Part shown: piece by piece, positions 51,189-59,283 of the stretch
How the letters are laid out: every line of letters begins with the position of its first letter
How positions within the stretch are numbered: the first letter of the stretch is position 1
Assembly: GCF_032598785.1 (NCBI RefSeq)
Contig: NZ_CP102984.1
Source of the DNA: Terrisporobacter petrolearius
Lineage (GTDB): Bacteria > Bacillota > Clostridia > Peptostreptococcales > Peptostreptococcaceae
DNA length: 64,000 nt
Reading direction: 5' to 3' (one strand)
Notes under the pieces: generated by a model
Databases searched by the model: none
The model's input: the letters and a program-made list of their open reading frames with translations, nothing else
What the model was told of the DNA's origin: nothing
Program-made: the position numbers and the translations under genes

Positions 51189-51210
51189 TAATTTAAAGTG
51201 GGGGTAAGAT

Positions 51211-51780
51211 GTGAGAGATAGAAGAGGATTAGAACAAAACAATAAATCAAATAAGGCGGGTCAAAGAAGAAGACCTAAAAACATGAAAAGTAAGAAAAAA
51301 GTAAAAGAGAAAAAAAACATTATAGAAAATGTAGGCAACAAAATAAAAAACAAAAACATACCGTGGATCTTAGTAATAATAAGTATCTCTATAGGGCTGG
51401 AAATAGGGATTTTTACTGATTTTAGCATAAAAAATTTAATTGAAGATATAAGTAAATATAAAATATCCATCGTAAAAGAAGATGATCATTTACAAGAACA
51501 AGAAACTACTAAAGAAACAAAGTCAGACAAAATTAATAAAGCAAAGAAATCAATCATAAATTCCTGTGGAAAGGAGTTTAAAGACGTGGAGTACAAGGGA
51601 GATGGTGATCACCCAACTAAAATAAAGGGAAAGTACTATATTTTTAAGATGGGTAAAGTAAGTAATATGATGTTTTACGTTGATAAAAATACATATGAAG
51701 TTTTTGAGTACTCTGTTGATGGGTACTTTGGGAAGTATAGAAAAGAAAGGTATACTCCTTTTGAGAATGAAAATAAATAG
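51211..51780 (+). CDS. Single-pass membrane protein with basic N-terminus, 189 aa
   Basis: The start is GTG 51211 after GGGGGT. A very basic cytoplasmic N-terminal part (GQRRRPKNMKSKKKVKEKKN) is followed by one helix (IPWILVIISISIGLEIGIF). The outer domain ends like PepSY/DUF-type small domains (KYYIFKMGKVSNMMFYVDKN, YEVFEYSVDGYFGKY). It is probably co-transcribed with 50565-51188. No family is firmly recognised. Confidence 0.55.
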   Translation: MRDRRGLEQNNKSNKAGQRRRPKNMKSKKKVKEKKNIIENVGNKIKNKNIPWILVIISISIGLEIGIFTDFSIKNLIEDISKYKISIVKEDDHLQEQETTKETKSDKINKAKKSIINSCGKEFKDVEYKGDGDHPTKIKGKYYIFKMGKVSNMMFYVDKNTYEVFEYSVDGYFGKYRKERYTPFENENK

Positions 51781-51796
51781 GTTAGTTGTTATTTTA

Positions 51797-51827
51797 AAAG
51801 AATCAGATTTATCTGGTTCTTTTTTTA
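51797..51827 (+). terminator. Terminator
   Basis: AAAGAATCAGA/TCTGGTTCTTT forms a stem with a TTTA loop and T7. Confidence 0.85.
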
Positions 51828-51880
51828 TGCAAAGTTTATGAAGAATTAATAATTAAGAAAAATTACTGAGTAAATAATCA

Positions 51881-51932
51881 TTGACTTTATTGGACTACAG
51901 TTGTAAGATTTAATTAAAGATTACAAATGTAA
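51881..51932 (+). promoter_or_regulatory. BlaI-controlled promoter of the blaI-blaR1 operon
   Basis: The promoter is TTGACT (51881-51886), 17 bp, TAAGAT (51904-51909). Two BlaI/MecI-type TACA/TGTA dyads lie on and behind the -10: TACAGTTGTA (51896-51905) and TTACAAATGTAA (51921-51932). Confidence 0.75.
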
Positions 51933-51953
51933 GTTTTAAAAGGAGGTTAATCA

Positions 51954-52319
51954 ATGAAACAAAATATTTCTGAATCAGAATTAGAAGTAATGAAAATATT
52001 ATGGCAAAAACAAGAAGCAACCAGTGGTGAAATAATAGAAGAACTAAAAGACAAAAGTGATTGGAAACCAAAAACAATTCAAACACTTATTACAAGATTA
52101 GTATCAAAGGAAGTTGTACAAGTAGACAAAAGCAATAAAAAATCATATATCTACAGCACAACAGTTAGTGAAGATGAGTACAAAGATGATGCAAGTAAGT
52201 CATTTTTAGAAAAACTTTATAGTGGATCAATAAATAAAATGGTACTTAGCTTTGTAAAAAGTAAGAAATTATCAAAATCAGAAATAGAAGAGTTAAAAGA
52301 CATGTTAAAAGACGAGTGA
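51954..52319 (+). CDS. blaI: BlaI/MecI-family transcriptional repressor
   Basis: 121 residues. SESELEVMKILWQKQEATSG opens the winged helix, KPKTIQTLITRLVSKEVVQV is the recognition helix, and the C-terminal dimerisation region ends in KSEIEELKDMLKD. The proteolytic switch region N-KMVLSF is present. It binds the TACA-TGTA dyads upstream and is inactivated after activation of the co-encoded BlaR1-like protease. Confidence 0.92.
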   Translation: MKQNISESELEVMKILWQKQEATSGEIIEELKDKSDWKPKTIQTLITRLVSKEVVQVDKSNKKSYIYSTTVSEDEYKDDASKSFLEKLYSGSINKMVLSFVKSKKLSKSEIEELKDMLKDE

Positions 52320-52383
52320 AAATTAAATGGTACTGATAAGTAAATTAAAATATTAAGAGGGGAAATAAAAGAGGAAGTGAATT

Positions 52384-54654
52384 ATGGAAAATATTTTGGG
52401 ATATATAGTTGGGGCTACTATATTTGGAAGTGCCACAGGTCTTATAATACTACTAATAAAAACCTTACTAAAAAATAAAATTAACAAAAGATATGCATAC
52501 CTACTTTGGATTATATTAGTAATAAAACTAATAATTCCATTTGGACCAGAAAGCAATATAAGTTTGTTTAATAGCATACCAATAAATTCTAATATAGAAA
52601 ACATACTGAGCAGTAATAGAGGTCAACTAGAAAATAACAGTGCTAAATTAGATAATACAAATAGTAATTCAAATTCGTCGCAAACTAATGACTACATAGA
52701 GGCAGACAACAATACTAATGAAGTAAATAGTACAGAATCAACTGCTCAAGATAATTACAGTAATAATGAGGATAATGAAAATGTTGGACAAAATAGTCAA
52801 GTAATTAATAATACTGCCTCAAGACCAATAGTAGGTACAAATAAAGATAAACTTTCAACAATATTGTCATATGTGTGGTTATTTGGATTAATATTTGCAA
52901 TAGTTGGTCACATGGCAATTTATATTTATTTTATAAAAGACTTAAAAAAATCTTCTATATTAAAATATGAAAGACTTGAAAAAATTTTAAAAAACTGTAA
53001 ATCACAATTAAATATAAATAAAAATATTCAAGTAATAGTACATGATAAAATAAACTCACCATCCCTTGTGGGAATGTTTAAAGTCAACATTATTTTACCA
53101 AGACACTTAATAAATTTAAGTGAAGAAGAGTTAACTCACATATTTTTACATGAATTATGCCATTACAAAAATAAAGATAATTACATAGATAATTTACTTA
53201 GCGTGTTACAATGTGTACATTGGTTCAATCCACTTATTCACTACTATTTCAAAAGAATGAGAAATGACATGGAAATAGCCTGTGACGAAAGGGTACTAAG
53301 TGTTTTGAATGAAGATGAACATAATAAATACGGTATTACAATGCTTAACGTTTTAGAAAAAATTAATTTTAATTCTAAAGTGAGAGTAGGATTAAATATG
53401 GCTAATGATAAGAAAACTATGAGAGAAAGAGTAGAACTAATAAAAAATAGTAAGAATTTCTCTAATAAAAAAAAGATATTTACAGTAACAGGTATAATTT
53501 GTTTACTTGTAATGGGTGGCGTATTACTTACAAATGCAAAAATTATAAAAGTGGATGATGACTTAGATAAGGCCATATCAAATGTTATTTTAGAAAAATA
53601 TGGATCAGAATATGAAAAAAACCATTCAGGAATATATTCAGGGGATGGAGAATTATCTGTAGAAGCTCATAAAATTTTAGGTAAATCTACTAAAAACAAT
53701 AAAATAGAAATTTACTTAATAGCAACTTATGGAGATTATGAATTCCAAAATAATATATTTAATTTGGTAAAAGCTAGCTTAGAAATACCTTTAAAGATAA
53801 CATTTACAACTGACTCTACAGAAGGAAGCAAATTAAAAGATAATAATAAATATTACTATGTAGATATGAAAATGGCAAGTGATGGAAGTGATTTGGAAAA
53901 ATCCATAAAAGATATGTTTCCAAGAAAAGAAGCAAATAAAGCTTTGGATATTATAAATGATACAAAGGAATCAGAAAAGTTATTAGAAGAAATAAACCAA
54001 GATGCAACGAAGTATGTTGAAGGTTTAGGCAGGAAATCAAAGGTAACTTATCATTATGTTCAAAAAGAAAATATAGATGAATCTGCATTAGGTATAAAAG
54101 AAGTAGGTACATATCCTGATTATATTGGAACTAGGGAAGTTATAGAAAATAAAAAAAGATATATTTATAAAACGGATTATAGTAAAATAACTAAAATGTT
54201 AAATTTTACTAAAAAAAATGAAAATGGTCAGATACTAGAAGAAATTTCATACGAAATAAACAATAACAAAATGGAAAAAATAGACAGTGATAAATATATT
54301 TCTTACAGAGAATTCTCAGGAAACACTTTTTTATATATAGATGAAGCTAAGACTACATTTACAGCAGAGGAAATAAAAATAGTAAACAATGAAGCTAAAA
54401 TTTATGGAAGTGTAAAGAACGAAAGTGATAAAGATTTACACCTATCTATGAAAAATATAACCATAGGAGAAAACATAAAAAATGTAGATTTTGAAGTTAC
54501 TATAGGTAGAGGAGAGAGTCAAAATAATATTTTGACTATTAAAGGAATATCAAAAATTAGTGATTTATATAATAAGCACACAGGAACCATATTAATAAAA
54601 AATATGAATAATACAGATGATGTAAAAAAAATAGATTTTTTAAATAAGTTTTAA
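52384..54654 (+). CDS. BlaR1/M56-family membrane metalloprotease sensor with a non-penicillin-binding C-terminus
   Basis: 756 residues. Helices at 5-27 (YIVGATIFGSATGLIILLIK) and 37-52, then a long Asn/Ser-rich insert (about 70-155), a third helix near 165-185, and the M56 peptidase domain with FLHELCHYKNKDNY (HExxH at 256-260) and DMEIACDERVL (zinc ligand Glu). A fourth helix (IFTVTGIICLLVMGGVLL) leads to about 370 extracellular residues. These lack the SxxK/KTG motifs of the penicillin sensor of true BlaR1. They contain instead an Ig-like end (VKNESDKDLHLSMKNITIG). The signal it detects is therefore probably not a beta-lactam. Confidence 0.85.
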   Translation: MENILGYIVGATIFGSATGLIILLIKTLLKNKINKRYAYLLWIILVIKLIIPFGPESNISLFNSIPINSNIENILSSNRGQLENNSAKLDNTNSNSNSSQTNDYIEADNNTNEVNSTESTAQDNYSNNEDNENVGQNSQVINNTASRPIVGTNKDKLSTILSYVWLFGLIFAIVGHMAIYIYFIKDLKKSSILKYERLEKILKNCKSQLNINKNIQVIVHDKINSPSLVGMFKVNIILPRHLINLSEEELTHIFLHELCHYKNKDNYIDNLLSVLQCVHWFNPLIHYYFKRMRNDMEIACDERVLSVLNEDEHNKYGITMLNVLEKINFNSKVRVGLNMANDKKTMRERVELIKNSKNFSNKKKIFTVTGIICLLVMGGVLLTNAKIIKVDDDLDKAISNVILEKYGSEYEKNHSGIYSGDGELSVEAHKILGKSTKNNKIEIYLIATYGDYEFQNNIFNLVKASLEIPLKITFTTDSTEGSKLKDNNKYYYVDMKMASDGSDLEKSIKDMFPRKEANKALDIINDTKESEKLLEEINQDATKYVEGLGRKSKVTYHYVQKENIDESALGIKEVGTYPDYIGTREVIENKKRYIYKTDYSKITKMLNFTKKNENGQILEEISYEINNNKMEKIDSDKYISYREFSGNTFLYIDEAKTTFTAEEIKIVNNEAKIYGSVKNESDKDLHLSMKNITIGENIKNVDFEVTIGRGESQNNILTIKGISKISDLYNKHTGTILIKNMNNTDDVKKIDFLNKF

Positions 54655-54699
54655 ATGAACTTTAAAATATAAATACAAGTCGCAAAAACTTCAATAACA

Positions 54700-54741
54700 A
54701 GTAATCCATCAACTTAATTGTTAGGTGGATTACTATTTTTA
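54700..54741. terminator. Bidirectional terminator between blaR1-like gene and DUF1622 gene
   Basis: AGTAATCCA/TGGATTACT forms the outer stem, followed by ATTTTT. The minus-strand stop codon lies in the hairpin. Confidence 0.75.
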
Positions 54742-55070
54742 TTTTCAGATTTAATTTCTTTATTTAAAAAATAAGATATTATAGTTCTGATTACAACTAA
54801 AGCAGCCAGAGTTAGTATATGATCAATAGTTGGATCCAGTATAGATTCAATAATATCTGCACCAATCAATATTTCAAGAGCAAATAATATATATGTGCCT
54901 AAAAAATTTTTTAGCATAGTAACATTTTCAACAGCTACTTTTCTATCTTTAGAAGTTACTTCAGATATTATAAAAGCAATAAACTGTATAATAACGCCAT
55001 AAATTATTACTATTACAGATAACCAATATAGAATAGTAACAAGTAAGTGCAATATATTTTTCAATTCCAA
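54714..55070 (-). CDS. DUF1622-family membrane protein, 118 aa
   Basis: LYWLSVIVIIYGVIIQFIAF, then FLGTYILFALEILIGADIIE, then TIDHILTLAALVVIRTIISY (with FLNKE after it) is the DUF1622 pattern with three helices. The conserved LGxYILxxLExLIxADII and VVIRTxISYFLNxE are intact. The function is unknown. The start is TTG with an AAGGA site. Confidence 0.85.
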   Translation of the reverse strand: MELKNILHLLVTILYWLSVIVIIYGVIIQFIAFIISEVTSKDRKVAVENVTMLKNFLGTYILFALEILIGADIIESILDPTIDHILTLAALVVIRTIISYFLNKEIKSENKNSNPPNN

Positions 55071-55283
55071 ATTAATCAGTCCTTATAAATAGTTAGTTAT
55101 TTATAGTATGAACTTATAAAATAACAATATTCAAGCCACATATTATATATAAAACAATGCTAAAATAATAATTTAAAAGAGAGATTAAAAGTCAAAGTTA
55201 CTCGTGAAAGTTTTTATGAGGCATAATAGTACCTTAGATAGTAAGTGATAAATTTTAAAGTGGATTTTTGATAATAATATAAT
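55071..55283. other. A/T-rich intergenic stretch
   Basis: This is the upstream region of the DUF1622 gene on the minus strand. I see no ORF with a ribosome site and no clear hairpin. Confidence 0.4.
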
Positions 55284-55415
55284 AAAGCTTGTGATAGGGA
55301 AGATTTATATAGAAGCTCATTATGTGAATGCAGTGAAGGTGATTATAAACCTTTAGAAAAATATTTAGAATACTTGCCTGATTTTAGAAATGAATACGAA
55401 TTTTTATGGAAATAA
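55284..55415 (+). pseudogene. 3' remnant of a lost gene
   Basis: An open stretch without start codon reads KACDREDLYRSSLCECSEGD then YKPLEKYLEYLP and stop a few codons later. The L-x-x-A/S-x-x-G-D-Y-x-P-L-x-x-Y/F-I/L pattern resembles the C-terminus of Fic-domain proteins, but this is not certain. Confidence 0.45.
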
Positions 55416-55440
55416 AAAAGGATAGAAATTTTTGGATAAG

Positions 55441-55480
55441 ATAATCCCCCTTGCGTTTAAAATAAACGTAGGGGGGATTA
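55441..55480. terminator. Hairpin downstream of prfC
   Basis: AATCCCCC-CGTTTA/TAAACG-GGGGGATT forms a strong interrupted stem. The T-run is better on the plus strand, but the position is right for prfC on the minus strand. Confidence 0.55.
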
Positions 55481-55487
55481 ATATTTT

Positions 55488-57086
55488 CTATAAAGAAGTT
55501 TCTCTTAAAACTAAACCTTCATTTCTATCCATTAGAGTTCTAACAGACCATTCATTTGCGAATAACACTACTGGATTTCTATTTCTATCTTCAACTAACA
55601 GTGTATCCATTGGCATTGTAAGTTTACCAAATTTAGAAAGATCATTTTCAACCCAACGTACATGGCTGTAAGGTAGCCCATTCATTAGTATATCAACACC
55701 ATATTCTTGTTTTAGACGATATTCTAAAACTTCAAACTGAAGCACACCAACAACACCTACAATAAGTTCTTCCATACCACCGTTAGGCTGTTTATAAACT
55801 TGTATAGCACCTTCTTCAGCTAATTGTGTAAGACCTTTTACGAATTGCTTTCTTTTAAGAGCATTTTTTGTAGATATTTTCATAAAGTGCTCAGGAGCAA
55901 ATTGTGGTATACCAGAGTACTCTAAATTTGATTGTTTTTCACTTAATGTATCACCAATATTGAATATTCCTGGGTCATGTATACCTATAATATCACCTGG
56001 ATAAGCTGAATCTATTATAACACGGTCTTGTGCCACAAACTGTTGAGGTTGCGAAAGCTTAACTTTTTTACCTCTTTGTACATGATTTACTGTCATACCT
56101 TTTTCAAATTTACCAGAGCAAATTCTAAGGAATGCAATTCTATCTCTATGATTTTTATCCATATTAGCTTGAATTTTGAATATAAATCCTGAGAAATTCT
56201 CAGAGTTAGGATCAATCTCACCTAAATTACTGCTACGAGGACTTGGTGGTGCTGTTATATCTAGGAATGATTCTAAGAAAGGCTCCACACCAAAGTTAGT
56301 AAGGGCACTTCCAAAGAATACTGGTGTTAATTCACCATTTAATATTCCATCTAAATCAAAATTATCTCCAGCAATATCTAAAAGTTCAATATCCTCTAAT
56401 AGTTTTTCGTGAAGATCACTACCAAGTAAAGTATTAAACTTTTCATCAGATGGATCTCCAGTTATACAATTAGCAATAGCTTGTCCATGGTTACCATCAT
56501 TAAATACTTCAACTTGGTTTTTGTGACGGTTAAACACACCTTTGAACTCTTTACCAGAACCAATTGGCCAGTTTACTGGACAAGAACGAATTCCTAGAAC
56601 ATTTTCAATATCTTCAAGTAGTTCAAATGGGTCCTTTCCTTGACGGTCCATTTTATTTATAAAAGTGAAAATCGGAATTCCTCTCATTTTACAAACTTGG
56701 AATAATTTCTTTGTTTGATCCTCAACCCCTTTAGCAGAGTCAATAACCATTACTGCAGAGTCTGCAGCCATAAGAGTTCTGTAAGTGTCTTCACTGAAAT
56801 CTTGATGTCCTGGAGTATCAAGAATATTTATACAAAAGTTATCATATTCAAATTGAAGAACACTTGATGCAACAGATATACCTCTTTGTTTTTCTATTTC
56901 CATCCAGTCAGACACTGCATGTTTTTGAGATCTTCTTGATTTAACTGATCCTGCTTCACGAATGGCTCCACCATATAATAGAAACTTTTCAGTTAATGTA
57001 GTTTTTCCTGCATCGGGATGGGAAATGATTGCAAAGGTTCTTCTTCTTTTAACCTCATTAATCAAGCTTATATTTTGTTGTGTCAT
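55488..57086 (-). CDS. prfC: Peptide chain release factor 3 (RF3)
   Basis: 532 residues. GTPase motifs are present: G1 SHPDAGKTTLTEKF, G3 DTPGHQDFSEDTY, G4 FINKMDRQGKDPF. RF3-specific blocks include KSRRSQKHAVSDWMEIEKQR followed by GISVASSVLQF, and the C-terminal GVVGVLQFEVLEYRL with ANEWSVRTLMDR. It releases RF1/RF2 from the ribosome after peptide hydrolysis. Full length and intact, with an AAAGGA site. It is the only clear core translation gene in the window. Confidence 0.97.
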   Translation of the reverse strand: MTQQNISLINEVKRRRTFAIISHPDAGKTTLTEKFLLYGGAIREAGSVKSRRSQKHAVSDWMEIEKQRGISVASSVLQFEYDNFCINILDTPGHQDFSEDTYRTLMAADSAVMVIDSAKGVEDQTKKLFQVCKMRGIPIFTFINKMDRQGKDPFELLEDIENVLGIRSCPVNWPIGSGKEFKGVFNRHKNQVEVFNDGNHGQAIANCITGDPSDEKFNTLLGSDLHEKLLEDIELLDIAGDNFDLDGILNGELTPVFFGSALTNFGVEPFLESFLDITAPPSPRSSNLGEIDPNSENFSGFIFKIQANMDKNHRDRIAFLRICSGKFEKGMTVNHVQRGKKVKLSQPQQFVAQDRVIIDSAYPGDIIGIHDPGIFNIGDTLSEKQSNLEYSGIPQFAPEHFMKISTKNALKRKQFVKGLTQLAEEGAIQVYKQPNGGMEELIVGVVGVLQFEVLEYRLKQEYGVDILMNGLPYSHVRWVENDLSKFGKLTMPMDTLLVEDRNRNPVVLFANEWSVRTLMDRNEGLVLRETSL

Positions 57087-57362
57087 ATTTTATCATCCTT
57101 TATTTTAATTTTATGATTATGCAAATATAAAAATATATTTAGTTGTAGTTTTAAGATTAACATAACTATATATGTACAAAAAAACTACAATACTAATTGA
57201 TATTATAACTTTAATTAAAAACTGTCAATATATAAATAGAAGGAAGAGTATTACATATAAACTTTATCTAAATCCATATATTGTATTCCCTAAAAATCTG
57301 CTATGATATAATTACATAAATTTACAAAAAATGGTACTTTGAATTATAAAGGAGAATATGAC

Positions 57363-57965
57363 ATGAAAAAATTAATATTAGCACTACTAGTAGTACTAGC
57401 TATAAGCACAGGATGCGCCCAAAACAATGAAATAGCACAAGAAACACCAAAAGAAGAAAAAACAGTCTACTGCAGTGAATGTGCAGTTAAGTCAAAAGAA
57501 GAAAGCAAATACTGTAAAGATTGTGGAAAAGAAACAAAATGGCTAAGCAAAAAGCCAGAAATAAAAACAGAAGAAAAAGACACTGAAAGTGACAGCAAAA
57601 AAACAGAGACAACCGATACTTCAAATAAAAAAGAAGAAAGTGAATATGACAAAGGCTACAAAAAAGGCTACAAAGATGGATATTACAAAGCTCAAATAAA
57701 CGACAATGAATGGAACGGATCTATAAAAAACGATTATGACAGAGGATATGCCAAAGGTTTTGACAATGGATGGACACAGTGTGTAGCTGACGGAAAAGCC
57801 TATGAAAGCAAAAATAATCAAGGAGAAAATAAACCGCTTCCAAAACCAAATATTTATTATATTGAAAAAGGCACATGCCCATCTTGTGGAAAAAGTAATT
57901 TAAGCATAAAAAATGACAAGGAAGGGTATTGCAAAGATTGTGGGTTTGATTGGAACTACAATTAA
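57363..57965 (+). CDS. Lipoprotein with two zinc ribbons, 200 aa
   Basis: The signal peptide ends in the lipobox STGC (LVVLAISTGC). The mature part has a first ribbon (YCSECAVKSKEESKYCKDCG) and an acidic/lysine linker. The glycine-tyrosine-rich YDKGYKKGYKDGYYKAQ and YDRGYAKGFDNGW repeats follow (typical DxGYxxGYxDG repeats), and a second ribbon CPSCGKSN...CKDCGFDW closes it. Zinc ribbons on a lipid-anchored, exported protein are unusual. AAAGGAG fixes ATG 57363. No function is known. Confidence 0.7.
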   Translation: MKKLILALLVVLAISTGCAQNNEIAQETPKEEKTVYCSECAVKSKEESKYCKDCGKETKWLSKKPEIKTEEKDTESDSKKTETTDTSNKKEESEYDKGYKKGYKDGYYKAQINDNEWNGSIKNDYDRGYAKGFDNGWTQCVADGKAYESKNNQGENKPLPKPNIYYIEKGTCPSCGKSNLSIKNDKEGYCKDCGFDWNYN

Positions 57966-57994
57966 AGTAAAAAATATGCCAAATAATAAAGAAG

Positions 57995-58032
57995 AAACAG
58001 GGTGTATCAAAAAAGATGCATCCTTGTTTTTT
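57995..58032 (+). terminator. Terminator; GGGTGTATC-family hairpin
   Basis: AAACAGGGTGTATC/GATGCATCCTTGTTT has loop AAAAAA and T6. Confidence 0.82.
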
Positions 58033-58059
58033 AATAATTTAATAAAGGGGATGCAAATA

Positions 58060-58845
58060 TTGAATAAAGAAAATGTAGCAGATTTATTTAAGGATATTTC
58101 TAAGTGCAATCAAGTGGAGGCTATTGCCCTTGGAGGTTCTAGAGCAAGTGAAAAATATGATGATAATTCAGATTATGATGTTTATGTATATGTAAAAGAA
58201 AATATACCTAAAGACATTAGAATGAATATATTATCAAAATACTGTTGCAAAATGGAAATAGAAAATCATTACTGGGAAGTTGAGGATAACTGCACTTTAA
58301 AATCAAATACTGATATAGATATTATTTATCGTAATATAGAAGACTTTGATTTGACAATAAGTAATATAGTGCAAAAAAATATAGCTAACAATGGGTATAC
58401 CACTTGTTTATGGCATAACCTAAATAGTTGTAAAGTTTTATACGACAAAAATGGTAAATTAAAAGAATTAAAAAGAAAATATAATATGACCTATCCTGAT
58501 AAATTAAGACATAATATAATAAGTAAAAATAGAAAACTTTTAAATGGAGTACTTCCATCCTATGATATGCAAATTAAAAAAGCTATAAAACGTAATGATA
58601 AAGTTAGCATAAATCATAGAATTACTGAGTTTTTAGCAAGCTACTTTGATATAATATTTGCTGTAAATAAGGCAACCCACCCTGGGGAAAAAAGATTAAT
58701 ACAACAATGTATAGATTTATGTGAAATACTACCCATTGACTTTGAAGAAAATATAAATGACCTTTTTGAAAATATGTTTAATGAAGATTGTAATCTTATA
58801 ATAGAAAAAATAATTAAAAATTTAGATAAAATAATAGAACAATAA
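58060..58845 (+). CDS. Nucleotidyltransferase-domain protein (DUF4037-like), 261 aa
   Basis: The N-terminal pol-beta-type motif LGGSRASEKYDDNSDYDVYV has the GGSxA...DxD signature, and the third Asp is in NTDIDIIYRN. The C-terminal helical half (KLRHNIISKNRKLLNGVLPS, FLASYFDIIFAVNKATHPGE) has a KATHPG element typical of DUF4037 and aminoglycoside-nucleotidyltransferase-like proteins. It may modify small molecules or RNA; the substrate is unknown. AAAGGGG directly touches ATG 58051, while TTG 58060 is 9 nt away, so TTG is preferred. Confidence 0.75.
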   Translation: MNKENVADLFKDISKCNQVEAIALGGSRASEKYDDNSDYDVYVYVKENIPKDIRMNILSKYCCKMEIENHYWEVEDNCTLKSNTDIDIIYRNIEDFDLTISNIVQKNIANNGYTTCLWHNLNSCKVLYDKNGKLKELKRKYNMTYPDKLRHNIISKNRKLLNGVLPSYDMQIKKAIKRNDKVSINHRITEFLASYFDIIFAVNKATHPGEKRLIQQCIDLCEILPIDFEENINDLFENMFNEDCNLIIEKIIKNLDKIIEQ

Positions 58846-58852
58846 AGAGAAG

Positions 58853-58880
58853 GAGGGTTTATCAAAAAAGATACACCCTC
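58853..58880. terminator. GGGTGTATC-family hairpin without T-run
   Basis: GAGGGTTTATC/GATACACCCTC has loop AAAAAA. No U-tract follows, so termination is uncertain. Confidence 0.5.
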
Positions 58881-58897
58881 AATCTATAATAATTAAA

Positions 58898-59113
58898 ACC
58901 AAGTTGTATTTGGAGATGGCTCTTCATTTAAAAGGTATTGTGTATACTATAAGCGCTGGATAGCCGATTTTTAGAAATTATTATGTAAATTTATTAACAA
59001 ATAAAGGTATATATGGTAATTTATCTAGTAAGATGAAGGAAAAATTTATAAGTGGAAAGTTATATAAATCTGTTATGTTAGCAATTCAATTTATAAAAGA
59101 ACATGCTGTTTAG
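58898..59113 (+). pseudogene. Remnant of an unrecognised gene with an internal TAG
   Basis: The frame 58898-59113 reads LEMALHLKGIVYTISAG, TAG at 58961, then PIFRNYYVNLLTNKGIYGNL and KLYKSVMLAIQFIKEHAV to the stop. It is clearly protein-like and has no proper start. The parent family is not recognised. Confidence 0.5.
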
Positions 59114-59283
59114 TTATGTAAACAAAAAGCTCTCTTTTGAGGGTTTTTTTTATATTTATAGACTAATAAAATTAATATAATTCTAACAAATTTATATTTT
59201 TTGAAGGAAAATTCATATAAAAGGCAAATTAATTGTATAAAGGAGAAAATACATAGGACGAAGAAATTATTTGGAGGTAATAT

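Noticed and set aside
59127..59152. Terminator CTCTC/GAGGG with T8
   Set aside because: The stem is only five pairs with wobbles; possible but too weak to list as a feature.
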